A stretch of 64,000 nt of DNA from Ferruginibacter sp. GTDB lineage: Bacteria > Bacteroidota > Bacteroidia > Chitinophagales > Chitinophagaceae. How positions within the stretch are numbered: position 1 is the first letter of the stretch; the number at the start of each line of letters is the position of its first letter. Below are positions 38,877 through 46,189 of this stretch, piece by piece. The notes under the pieces were generated by a model, which made no database searches, was not told where the DNA came from, and worked only from the letters and a program-made list of their open reading frames with translations. The translations under genes and the position numbers were made by a program. The stretch spans positions 124,001 through 188,000 of the forward strand of contig JABFRP010000002.1 in the NCBI GenBank assembly GCA_013141115.1, given 5' to 3'.

Positions 38877-40001
38877 ATGTTTAAAAATTTAAGAGAGTTT
38901 ATAACCAGTTTACCGGATGAAGAAAGCTGTAGAAAGTATTTGATGAAAGAAAGATGGAACGGGGTTGTTACATGCCCTTATTGCTCTTGTGAAAGGGTTA
39001 CTGTTATAGAAGGTGGTAAACGTTTTAAATGTAACCATAAGGATTGTAGAAAGAACTTTAGCGTAACTGTTGGTACAATAATGGAAGCCTCTAAAATACC
39101 TTTATGCAAATGGCTTACTGCTATCTATTTGATTACTGCACATAAACGTGGGATTAGTTCTTATCAATTAGGACGGGATTTAGGTATTAGTCAAAAGTCA
39201 AGTTGGTTTATGCTGCACCGTATCAGGGAAATGCTAAGAATGAAAGAAGATATTGTATTAGGGGAGCATAGCCCAGTAGAAGCCGATGAAACATATATTG
39301 GAGGAAAGTTTGCCAATATGCACAACAGTAAAAGAAAAAAGTATAGCGAAGCAGGTAACCCATTTGGTAATAAGACAGCCGTATTAGGAATGATTGAAAG
39401 GACAGGTAATTTAGTTGCTAAAGTGATGCCCTCAAATAACAACACAGCTATACCCAAAACAATAGCAGAAACCGTAAAACTAAAAGCTACTTTGATAACT
39501 GATAGTTCAAACCTTTACAATCGTATCGCACATAGTTACAATTACCATGCAGTTAATCACTCCATGCAGGAATATGTAAGAGACAATGTGCATACAAACA
39601 CAATAGAAGGAGCATTTAGCCATTTAAAAAGGATGGTGATAGGAACGTACTACCAAATAAGCAGCAAGCATACACAACGTTACTGCGATGAATTTGCATA
39701 TCGCTTTAATAGCCGTAAAATAAAAGACGCTGACAGGTTTACTTTAACAATGGGAAGGTTAGAAGGCAGGCTTACTTATAAGAATTTAATACAGGCTGAA
39801 ATACCCACACAAATAGAACTTACTGAAAGACCTAAAAACAGGTATTGCGGTGTTATCCAATTAAAGGACGGTGAAATAATAGCCCACTATAAAAGCATAA
39901 AAGAAGCTGCTAAAATGACTAACATAAACAGGGGCGGTATATCAAGAGCCTGTAGCGGACAAAGACCAAGTGCAGGTGGATTTGACTGGATATTTGCGTA
40001 A
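38877..40001 (+). CDS. IS1595-family transposase with extra NUMOD1-like C-terminal domain
   Basis: This 374-residue DDE-type transposase starts with a zinc ribbon (C33-x2-C36 in CPYC and C52-x4-C57), typical of IS1595, followed by a helix-turn-helix (YQLGRDLGISQKSSWFMLHR). The catalytic residues are D137 (EADETYIGG), D209 (LITDSSNLY) and E244 (HTNTIEGAFSHLKR). After the usual end near residue 315 there is an added module (about 322-374) reading GVIQLKDGEIIAHYKSIKEA, then NINRGGISRACSGQRPSAGG and FDWIF. It matches the NUMOD1/IENR1-type DNA-binding repeat of homing endonucleases. The added domain may help bind the ends or select the palindromic target. Confidence 0.88.
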   Translation: MFKNLREFITSLPDEESCRKYLMKERWNGVVTCPYCSCERVTVIEGGKRFKCNHKDCRKNFSVTVGTIMEASKIPLCKWLTAIYLITAHKRGISSYQLGRDLGISQKSSWFMLHRIREMLRMKEDIVLGEHSPVEADETYIGGKFANMHNSKRKKYSEAGNPFGNKTAVLGMIERTGNLVAKVMPSNNNTAIPKTIAETVKLKATLITDSSNLYNRIAHSYNYHAVNHSMQEYVRDNVHTNTIEGAFSHLKRMVIGTYYQISSKHTQRYCDEFAYRFNSRKIKDADRFTLTMGRLEGRLTYKNLIQAEIPTQIELTERPKNRYCGVIQLKDGEIIAHYKSIKEAAKMTNINRGGISRACSGQRPSAGGFDWIFA

Positions 40002-40011
40002 CTTAGCTATC

Positions 40012-40116
40012 ATGGCTAAAGCTACAAAACCAAAAAAGAAAGCAGTTCCTAACATAACAGTTAAAACCTCATTAACTGCTGACCAGTTATTAAAACTGGC
40101 TTTAAATACCCCATAA
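40012..40116 (+). CDS. 34-codon ORF after the transposase
   Basis: An ATG 10 bases after the transposase stop opens a frame encoding MAKATKPKKKAVPNITVKTS and then LTADQLLKLALNTP. It has a basic, disordered start and a short amphipathic helix. The codon pattern looks coding and the frame lies between the transposase and a strong terminator, in one transcript. I recall similar short basic ORFs in Bacteroidota but cannot name a family. It could be an accessory DNA-binding peptide. Confidence 0.45.
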   Translation: MAKATKPKKKAVPNITVKTSLTADQLLKLALNTP

Positions 40117-40181
40117 AAAAAAAGTGAAAAAAAGTAAAGAGTTGTTTATTTATTATTATAATAGCATTTAAATGCTGCAAT

Positions 40182-40209
40182 AATAAAGCCCCAATATTGG
40201 GGCTTTATT
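40182..40209 (+). terminator. Terminator after the transposase unit
   Basis: AATAAAGCCCCAAT and ATTGGGGCTTTATT form a perfect 28-base palindrome followed by TATTTTT. Because it is symmetric it can also stop the minus-strand gene at 40348. Confidence 0.75.
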
Positions 40210-40347
40210 ATTTTTAAGATTTTATACCTAATCCATCGTAGTCATTAAGGATGTTCTTTTCCATAATTTTTTAAGTTTTGTTTATTGGTTAGTTAGACGG
40301 GGTAAAACACAGTTTTGGTTCAAAATTTATGTTAAAATACAACAAAT

Positions 40348-41025
40348 TTATATAACACCCCATTTTGTAGCAACTTCTTCGTAGTTCATAAGAAACCTTT
40401 TACTTTCCTTCTGTATTTCATCTATGTACTTTCTAAGGATATTTAAATAGTCAACAAAGAGGGTTTTGAAGCACAATTTTATTGATTCCTCATCTACATG
40501 CCCTTTCTTTATTAATAACGACAAATTCTCAAAATAGTTTAAAATACAAATAACGGCCTTTCGTGCATCAATATTGTTCTCCAATTCAGTAATAAATTCA
40601 CTTATTGGCTTATGGTCTTGTAGTTTATCCTTATGCTCCCGTAAAAACTTGCGAGATAATTCTACATGGTTAGCCATATCGGGCTTAAACCATAGTGATG
40701 CAACTTGAAAGGAATAAAACTCTTTGTTTTTGTCTGATTCTTTTTGTTTACTTAATTTTTCCTCCTCATACTTTTGCTTGTCAAAATCAATCTTTGCTTT
40801 ATTAACCTCATAGTTCAAGCGCAAATTTTTGGCATGATAAACTAGGGTTGTTGAAACCAGTCCGCATGTAACAATAGCTACTATATCCCTTATTTCAAAA
40901 GTTATGCCACAGTAATTTGCTATAATAATAAATGCTATAGCAATTATTACTGTAATGCCCGCTCCCCAATATAACGTTGCATATTTAAATTCAACAGAAG
41001 TTGTGTCAGGATGCCTATCTACCAT
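40348..41025 (-). CDS. IS passenger: DUF4760-like membrane protein
   Basis: This 225-residue protein has two membrane helices near the N-terminus (LYWGAGITVIIAIAFIIIAN and IVAIVTCGLVSTTLVYHA). A charged coiled coil follows (YEEEKLSKQKESDKNKEF), then a cytoplasmic helical domain containing ICILNYFENLSLLIKKGHVD and KTLFVDYLNILRKYIDEI. That domain resembles DUF4760, whose function is unknown. Membrane-plus-helical proteins of this style occur in mobile and defence loci, but I have no evidence of a defence role here. It lies inside the IS element and its DNA is AT-rich. Confidence 0.6.
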   Translation of the reverse strand: MVDRHPDTTSVEFKYATLYWGAGITVIIAIAFIIIANYCGITFEIRDIVAIVTCGLVSTTLVYHAKNLRLNYEVNKAKIDFDKQKYEEEKLSKQKESDKNKEFYSFQVASLWFKPDMANHVELSRKFLREHKDKLQDHKPISEFITELENNIDARKAVICILNYFENLSLLIKKGHVDEESIKLCFKTLFVDYLNILRKYIDEIQKESKRFLMNYEEVATKWGVI

Positions 41026-41158
41026 TTAGTTATTTTCGCCAAATATATATAATGTTTATTAAATACAAAATATAATTTTAACTTAACTGCATATAAAAAA
41101 ATAAACTTCTTTGGTGTTACTAAATAAGCTAAAAAATACTAATATAATTAGTTTTAGC

Positions 41159-41166
41159 TACCTTTG
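41159..41166 (+). promoter_or_regulatory. -7 element for the YegP-like gene
   Basis: TACCTTTG matches TAnnTTTG, 59 bases before the ATG. This leaves a leader of about 50 bases. No clear -33 element is seen. Confidence 0.35.
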
Positions 41167-41225
41167 GGAAGCTGCACCTGTAGTAAGCAAGTGTAGCATA
41201 TTTTGTAACAAGTAAAAAAAGTAAA

Positions 41226-41474
41226 ATGAACAGTTTATTTGGCAACAGCGGTGGCTTTAATTCTATTATAGCCGAACATCTTAAAAAACAACCAAGACTT
41301 GAAATTTACGAAGACAGCAAAGACCCAAAAGCAAAAATCCGTTGGCGTATTTGGATGTCTTCAGATATTGTTGCCGCATCTTCGCAAGGTTATGCTACTG
41401 AAGCCGCTGCCAAGGAAAATATCAAGAAAATAAGAGACCATATCAATGAACTAGAAAAGCTAGGTAAACTCTAG
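41226..41474 (+). CDS. IS passenger: YegP/DUF1508-like small protein
   Basis: This 82-residue protein contains one YegP (DUF1508) unit: PRLEIYEDSKDPKAKIRWRI, then VAASSQGYATEAAAKENIKK. Single or double YegP units are common in bacteria and their function is unknown. The N-terminal 25 residues (NSLFGNSGGFNSIIAEHLKK) are specific to this protein. It is carried inside the IS element and converges with the small ORF at 41476. Confidence 0.72.
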   Translation: MNSLFGNSGGFNSIIAEHLKKQPRLEIYEDSKDPKAKIRWRIWMSSDIVAASSQGYATEAAAKENIKKIRDHINELEKLGKL

Positions 41475-41475
41475 T

Positions 41476-41673
41476 TTAACTAATAATCGCATTAGATACA
41501 AAATCCTCTATAACTATATCTAACACAAGTTTTGCTTGTGTTACTGTCAATCCTTTCAATATACCCAAAACTTTATAATGCTTGTCTTTTACAGTGGTTT
41601 CATCCCAAACTACGTTTACAGGGGAATTGCCTGCACTTTTACTTGCCTTTTTTTTGATTGAACTTTCTGCCAA
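41476..41673 (-). CDS. IS passenger: 65-residue protein of unknown function
   Basis: The protein has a basic start (MAESSIKKKASKSAGNSPVN) and a helical end (LKGLTVTQAKLVLDIVIEDF). It resembles no family I know. It converges with the YegP-like gene, with one base between the stops, and is the last gene before the right end of the element. Confidence 0.45.
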   Translation of the reverse strand: MAESSIKKKASKSAGNSPVNVVWDETTVKDKHYKVLGILKGLTVTQAKLVLDIVIEDFVSNAIIS

Positions 41674-41720
41674 TTGTCGCTAACTAAAAGTAACTAAGTT
41701 AAGTTTGTTTATCTCTTATC

Positions 41721-41745
41721 CTGTACCTGTAGGTTAGTTGATGCC
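41721..41745. repeat. Right terminal inverted repeat of the IS element
   Basis: On the minus strand it starts GGCATCAAC and ends AGGTACAG, mirroring 38258-38282 at 18 of 25 positions. Confidence 0.8.
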
Positions 41746-41765
41746 TTTGGAAGGTTGGCAACCCT
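41746..41765. repeat. Right half of the split 33-bp palindrome
   Basis: TTTGGAAGGTTGGCAACCCT completes the palindrome begun at 38237. Its first eight bases duplicate 38250-38257. Confidence 0.85.
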
Positions 41766-41788
41766 TTCTAAAAACCAGGTGCAAAAAT

Positions 41789-42061
41789 ATGACTACTTCA
41801 AAAATTGAAAAAGATGGCTTATCCAAAGACAACTGCAATGATTGCGGCGCCTGCGGTATTGCGGCGTGCTGCAGTGCCCTTGATTACCTGATGACCAACA
41901 ACAGCATACATTGTAAAGCTTATTTAAAAGAATTAAAATTTGGTTATACCTGCTACCAAAAAATTTACGAACTCATTATCGACAATCAGGGAAAGTACCC
42001 CGAGCTGTACAGGGCCGCAGAGGATATAAGAGAAGATGCAGAACCAAGTATAACGTTTTAA
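41789..42061 (+). CDS. Small cysteine-rich protein, unknown function
   Basis: This 90-residue protein has a Cys cluster (DNCNDCGACGIAACCSALDY) and two further Cys (IHCKAY and YTCYQK). The spacing could bind zinc or a metal cluster, or form disulfides; no signal peptide is seen, so the cytoplasm is likely. The ATG at 41789 is chosen because the longer frame begins inside the IS element. That insertion lies 44 bases upstream and may have changed this gene's promoter. Confidence 0.55.
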   Translation: MTTSKIEKDGLSKDNCNDCGACGIAACCSALDYLMTNNSIHCKAYLKELKFGYTCYQKIYELIIDNQGKYPELYRAAEDIREDAEPSITF

Positions 42062-42103
42062 CTTTAAAATTGATAATAACTGTATGACAGATAATTTTTG
42101 ATT

Positions 42104-42136
42104 AGGGTTGCCAACCTTTTAAAGGTTGGCAACCCT
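42104..42136. repeat. 33-bp palindrome, intact copy A
   Basis: AGGGTTGCCAACCTTT and its exact complement AAAGGTTGGCAACCCT are joined by one T. It lies upstream of the DUF6498-like gene and would form a 16-bp hairpin in RNA. Confidence 0.9.
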
Positions 42137-42160
42137 AACGAATTTGTTTATTTTAGCAAC

Positions 42161-42817
42161 ATGAATAAAGGCATTAACCTGGCATTGATTATTATTTTTA
42201 ACCTGGTGCCCATTTTTGGGGTAGCATTTTATAACTGGCAACCCTTTGAAGCATTTTGGTTTTTTTGGGTGGAGACATTGGTGATAGCCATATTTAATAC
42301 CATACGCATTGTATTTAGCCAGGGCCAGCCGGCTACGGCAGTAAATACGCAACGGCCGCTGGTATATCATATTAACAAGGGCATTAAATATTTATTTATA
42401 AGAATAGCTATCTTTTTCTTTTACGCCATATTTATAATTGTATTTGTTGGCTTTGTAGCTAATACCAGTAAAGATAAAGGCACGGTACTGGGCACCATAC
42501 TGCTGCAAAATCAATTTTTTAATGTGGGTTTGTTAATCAGTTTTAGCAGCCAGTGCTATTATTTAATTACCGGCTTTTTAAAAAATGGCAGTTATCTTAC
42601 CGCCAGCCCGGATGAATATGCCGCTATTTTTGATGGCCGGCAACTGGTTATACATGTTGCAATTGTGTTGGGAGCTTTGGGCAGTATGTTTTTAACTAAG
42701 CAAACTGCATTGGGCAACTACGGCAATATATTTATCATTAGTTTGCTCTGCATTTGCAAATGTTTTTTTGATATTGCAGATAGTAACACAACCGGCTACA
42801 AAACTGCTGCTGAATAA
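42161..42817 (+). CDS. DUF6498-like membrane protein
   Basis: This 218-residue protein has five or six membrane helices (LALIIIFNLVPIFGVAFYNW; FEAFWFFWVETLVIAIFNTI; YLFIRIAIFFFYAIFIIVFV; LVIHVAIVLGALGSMFLT; YGNIFIISLLCICKCFFDIA). The WQPFEAFWFFWVETLVI segment and final FDIADSN match the DUF6498 family as I remember it; function unknown. The ATG at 42161 is chosen because the longer frame to 42098 would read through the palindrome. Confidence 0.72.
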   Translation: MNKGINLALIIIFNLVPIFGVAFYNWQPFEAFWFFWVETLVIAIFNTIRIVFSQGQPATAVNTQRPLVYHINKGIKYLFIRIAIFFFYAIFIIVFVGFVANTSKDKGTVLGTILLQNQFFNVGLLISFSSQCYYLITGFLKNGSYLTASPDEYAAIFDGRQLVIHVAIVLGALGSMFLTKQTALGNYGNIFIISLLCICKCFFDIADSNTTGYKTAAE

Positions 42818-42868
42818 ACCTCCAGTAATTTTAAACCCAAAGGGATGGTATAATTACACTAATGAGCA

Positions 42869-42901
42869 AGGGTTGCCAACCTTTGGAAGGTTGGCAACCC
42901 T
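42869..42901. repeat. 33-bp palindrome, intact copy B
   Basis: AGGGTTGCCAACCTTTGGAA then GGTTGGCAACCCT is a near-perfect palindrome with the TTTGGAAG centre that the IS element used as target. It lies four bases past the pepT stop and may terminate both converging genes. Confidence 0.9.
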
Positions 42902-42905
42902 GTAA

Positions 42906-44156
42906 CTAACTTCTCTCCTCCCAAATCATACTCAAATGCACAATGGTTTCTGCAGCCTTGGCCATATCTTTAGTGCCTATCCATTCTAATTTGCTGTGTA
43001 TATTTTGCATACCGGTAAAAATATTGGGGCAGGGCATACCGATATAACTAAAGCGGCTGCCATCGGTACCGCCACGAATACTTTCTTTTTTCATAATAAG
43101 GTCGGCACGCTGTATCGCTTCTTCGGCATACGCCGCCACATGCGGATATTTGTTCAGCACTTCCTTCATATTGCGGTATTGCTCCTGCGCTGCATACTCC
43201 ATGGTGGCACCAGGAAATTGCGCCACCACATTTTCGGCAATAGCTTTTAAGCGGTTATGGTGAGCCGCTAAACCTTCATTGGTAAAATCACGAACAATAA
43301 ATTGTATAGTTGCTTTTTCGGCAATACCATTTACTGCCGTAGGATGTACAAAACCTTCCCGCTTTTCGGTGGTTTCGGGACTCCATTCGTTTTTAGGTAA
43401 GGCATCCAATACCGCCCCGGCAACTTTTAATGCATTCACCAGTTTATCTTTTGCATAACCGGGGTGTACAATTACACCATGTATGGTTATCACAGCACCA
43501 TCGGCGCTAAAGGTTTCATCTTCCAGGCTTCCGGCTTCGCCACCATCTAAAGTGTAGCCAAACTGTGCACCCAGTTTTTGCATATCTACTTTGGCGGTAC
43601 CTTGTCCTACTTCTTCATCTGGTGTAAATAATATTTTAATATCGCCATGCTTTACTGCGGGGTTTTGTATAAAAAATAAAGCAGCTTCCATAATAGCAGC
43701 CACGCCGCTTTTATCATCGGCACCTAATAGCGTTAACCCACTGGCAGTAATTATACCGTGATCGATATGTTCTTTTAAATAAGGCGAATTGCTGGCACTT
43801 AATACCTGCGTATTATCATCAGGCAACACAATATCACTGCCATCGTAATAACGGTGATGAATAGGCTTTACATTGGAACCACTGCAATCGGGTGCTGTAT
43901 CCACATGGGCACAAAAACAAATGGCCGGTATATTTTTTTTATCGCTGTTGCCGGGTATAGTTGCGTACACATAACCATACTCATCGGTAGTGGCATTGGT
44001 AATGCCCATACCCAATAATTCCCTGTGCAATAATTTACTCAGGTCTTTTTGTTTTTCGGTAGTGGGGTGCGCTGTACTGGTAGGTTCACTTTGTGTATCT
44101 ATTTGCACATAACGCATAAAGCGGTCGGCAATGCTATCGGGGCTGATGTTTATCAT
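42906..44156 (-). CDS. pepT: Peptidase T (tripeptide aminopeptidase)
   Basis: PepT is an M20-family di-zinc enzyme that removes the N-terminal residue from tripeptides. Zinc ligands and catalytic residues show in CFCAHVDTAPDCSG, GADDKSGVAAIMEAA, FTPDEEVGQGTAKVD and the DGGEAGSLEDETF segment. The dimer-domain HPGYAKDKLVNAL and the C-terminal IRGGTDGSRFSY and NIFTGMQNIHSK complete the family pattern. 416 residues is typical. Cytoplasmic. Confidence 0.94.
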   Translation of the reverse strand: MINISPDSIADRFMRYVQIDTQSEPTSTAHPTTEKQKDLSKLLHRELLGMGITNATTDEYGYVYATIPGNSDKKNIPAICFCAHVDTAPDCSGSNVKPIHHRYYDGSDIVLPDDNTQVLSASNSPYLKEHIDHGIITASGLTLLGADDKSGVAAIMEAALFFIQNPAVKHGDIKILFTPDEEVGQGTAKVDMQKLGAQFGYTLDGGEAGSLEDETFSADGAVITIHGVIVHPGYAKDKLVNALKVAGAVLDALPKNEWSPETTEKREGFVHPTAVNGIAEKATIQFIVRDFTNEGLAAHHNRLKAIAENVVAQFPGATMEYAAQEQYRNMKEVLNKYPHVAAYAEEAIQRADLIMKKESIRGGTDGSRFSYIGMPCPNIFTGMQNIHSKLEWIGTKDMAKAAETIVHLSMIWEERS

Positions 44157-44167
44157 ACCTTAAAAAT

Positions 44168-44325
44168 AATGGATAATTGGGTAATGGATAATGGATAATT
44201 TTTTTAATGCAGGCCGCATGCCAAAAAACATCCCCTTTAAATTAATTAATAGAAAACAAAAAAGCAGCCTGCTTTCGCAGGCTGCCCATTAATTATCAAT
44301 TATTAATTAAACAATTATCCATTAA
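44168..44325. repeat. ATTATCCATTA-word inverted pair enclosing the slyD terminator
   Basis: The left arm (44168-44200) is a run of AATGGATAATT words. The right arm (44286-44325) is the inverse, ATTATCAATTATTAATTAAA then CAATTATCCATTAAT. The right arm includes the slyD stop codon and last three codons. About 85 bases lie between. Confidence 0.6.
44264..44285 (-). terminator. Terminator of slyD
   Basis: GCAGCCTGC and GCAGGCTGC form a 9-bp GC-rich stem with a GAAA loop on the minus strand, followed by TTTTTTG. It lies 30 bases past the slyD stop. Confidence 0.85.
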
Positions 44326-44743
44326 TCTCCACCAGTTCAATATCAAATATCAATTCTTGTCCGGCCAAAAAATGATTGGCATCTAAAATGATCACGTCTT
44401 CTTTTACTTCCACCACAATTACAGGTACTGGTTGCCCTTGTTGATTGCTGAGTGTTAAAGGCATGCCTGGTTCTAAAACCATTTCTGCCGGTACATGTTC
44501 TTTAGGAAATTCGATGATGGCACTGGGATCTTTTTCGCCATACGCTTCAGCAGCAGGAATATTGATGGTTTTTTTATCACCCACTACCATACCTGGTATT
44601 GCGGCATCAAAACCTTTGATCATTTGTCCGGCACCTACTGTAAAACCCAAAGGTTCTCTTCCTGCAGAAGAATCAAATTGTTCGCCATTAACTAATTTTC
44701 CTGTATAATGTACTTTTACATTATCTCCGTTTTTTGCTTGCAT
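44315..44743 (-). CDS. slyD: FKBP-type peptidyl-prolyl isomerase (SlyD-like)
   Basis: This 142-residue protein joins an FKBP domain (VHYTGKLVNGEQFDSSAGRE; MIKGFDAAIPGMVVGDKKTI) with the inserted-flap chaperone domain (EFPKEHVPAEMVLEPGMPL) that marks SlyD. FKBP returns at HFLAGQELIFDIELVE. SlyD catalyses prolyl isomerisation and binds unfolded chains. It lacks the His-rich nickel-binding tail of enterobacterial SlyD. Cytoplasmic, single gene. Its last codons INGstop lie in a dispersed ATTAATGGATAATT word. Confidence 0.93.
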   Translation of the reverse strand: MQAKNGDNVKVHYTGKLVNGEQFDSSAGREPLGFTVGAGQMIKGFDAAIPGMVVGDKKTINIPAAEAYGEKDPSAIIEFPKEHVPAEMVLEPGMPLTLSNQQGQPVPVIVVEVKEDVIILDANHFLAGQELIFDIELVEING

Positions 44744-44919
44744 TGTTTTTTGTTTTTGTATGAGTTTGTCTGAACTGGGATTTGGAAGGATGAATTAGAT
44801 TTATGGTGTACCCATTTAATCTTCAAAATCTTTTAAAATCAATGTGCGGACAAAATTAAACTGCAAATTTATCCATAAATGGTATACGGCTTTTAAAAAC
44901 TTTTCGGCAACTTTACTTT

Positions 44920-46185
44920 ATGAAAAAATTACTACTGGGTTTAATTGCACTTGCCTTTTATTGTAAAAGCGGCATTGCACAGTCTGGCTCCGGCAAATCC
45001 GGCATTACAACCCTGCAATCACCAATCATCCCCGGTGCCGAAAGAGTTGAAGTGTACCTGCCTTACCTGAAAGGCAAGTCGGTAGCGGTTTTTGCCAACC
45101 AAACCAGTTTGGTAAACGGCACCCACTTAGTAGATACATTGATAAAAAGAGGGATAAAAATTGTAAAAATATTTGGCCCTGAGCATGGCTTTAGAGGTAC
45201 GGCAGATGCAGGTGAACATGTAACTGATGCCAAAGACAAAGCCACCGGTATCCCGGTGATCAGTTTGTATGGCGACCATAAAAAACCTACTGCTGAAGAC
45301 TTAAAAGATGTGGACATTTTGATATTTGATATCCAGGATGTAGGTGTAAGGTTTTACACTTTTATTTCTTCTTTACAATATTATTTAGAGGCCGCTTTAG
45401 AAAACCATAAGCCATTAATGATACTGGACCGCCCCAACCCCAATGGCTTTTATGTGGATGGCCCAGTGCTGGATATGAAATTTAAAAGCTTTATTGGTAT
45501 GCAGGCTGTACCTATTGTATATGGCATGACGATTGGTGAGTATGGGTTAATGCTGGCAGGAGAAAACCTGTTATCTCAAAAAGCCAATGCCATTAATGCC
45601 TATAATATTACCACCAAGCCCAATGCCGATACGCCCTTTCATGTTACGGTTATTAAATGCAAAAACTACGATCATAACAGTAAATACATTTTGCCTGTAA
45701 TGCCTTCGCCCAATTTAAAAAGTATGCAAAGTATTTACCTCTATCCTTCTACCTGCTTTTTTGAAGGCACCGTTTTAAGCGAAGGCAGAGGAACTGACGC
45801 TCCGTTTCAAATTTTTGGCCACCCAACTTTACTAAAAAACTTATACGCATTTACACCAAAACCTAACGCAGGCGCCAAAAGCAGCAAATGTTTTAACCAG
45901 CTTTGTTATGGCTGGTATATCGGTGGCAGTAATGAGGAAGTGCTTAAAAAACTGAATGGTAAAATTCAGCTAAGCTATTTATTACAAGCCTATAAATTAT
46001 TTCCTGGCAAAGACAGTTTCTTTTTAAAGAATAATTTTATAAATAAACTGGCCGGTAATGATTTATTACAACTACAAGTAAAAACTAAAGCAACAGAAGC
46101 TGCAATAAGAAAAAGCTGGCAACCCCAACTGAATGCCTTTAAAATAATAAGAAAGAAATACCTGCTGTATAAAGATTTTGAATAA
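44920..46185 (+). CDS. DUF1343 exo-beta-N-acetylmuramidase (NamZ-like)
   Basis: After a signal peptide (KKLLLGLIALAFYCKSGIAQ) this 421-residue protein is one DUF1343 domain: AVFANQTSLVNGTHLVDTLI, GPEHGFRGTADAGEHV, FDIQDVGVRFYTFISSLQYY, RPNPNGFYVDGPVLD and EGRGTDAPFQIFGHP. The family was named NamZ after an enzyme that releases terminal MurNAc from peptidoglycan fragments, used in cell-wall recycling. It probably acts in the periplasm or outside. Single gene converging on the response regulator gene with four bases between. Confidence 0.88.
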   Translation: MKKLLLGLIALAFYCKSGIAQSGSGKSGITTLQSPIIPGAERVEVYLPYLKGKSVAVFANQTSLVNGTHLVDTLIKRGIKIVKIFGPEHGFRGTADAGEHVTDAKDKATGIPVISLYGDHKKPTAEDLKDVDILIFDIQDVGVRFYTFISSLQYYLEAALENHKPLMILDRPNPNGFYVDGPVLDMKFKSFIGMQAVPIVYGMTIGEYGLMLAGENLLSQKANAINAYNITTKPNADTPFHVTVIKCKNYDHNSKYILPVMPSPNLKSMQSIYLYPSTCFFEGTVLSEGRGTDAPFQIFGHPTLLKNLYAFTPKPNAGAKSSKCFNQLCYGWYIGGSNEEVLKKLNGKIQLSYLLQAYKLFPGKDSFFLKNNFINKLAGNDLLQLQVKTKATEAAIRKSWQPQLNAFKIIRKKYLLYKDFE

Positions 46186-46189
46186 ATTT

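Larger units (their letters stand above)
38258..41745. mobile_element. IS1595-family element with passenger genes
   Basis: The element is 3488 bp and lies in a split palindromic repeat with the 8-bp direct repeat TTTGGAAG on both sides. Its ends are 25-bp imperfect inverted repeats (18 of 25 positions match; shared GGCAT and AGGTACAG). An 8-bp target duplication is characteristic of IS1595. Contents are an inward terminator, a small ORF, a minus-strand gene of unknown function, the transposase, a 34-codon ORF and terminator, a membrane protein, a YegP-like protein and a small minus-strand ORF. A simple IS1595 element is about 1 kb, so roughly 2 kb is cargo. The clean target duplication suggests a recent insertion. 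Confidence 0.85.

Noticed and set aside
40348..41673. Passenger genes of the IS element as a known defence system
   Set aside because: No nuclease, ATPase, TIR, retron or other defence effector motif is visible in them; the idea rests on mobility only.
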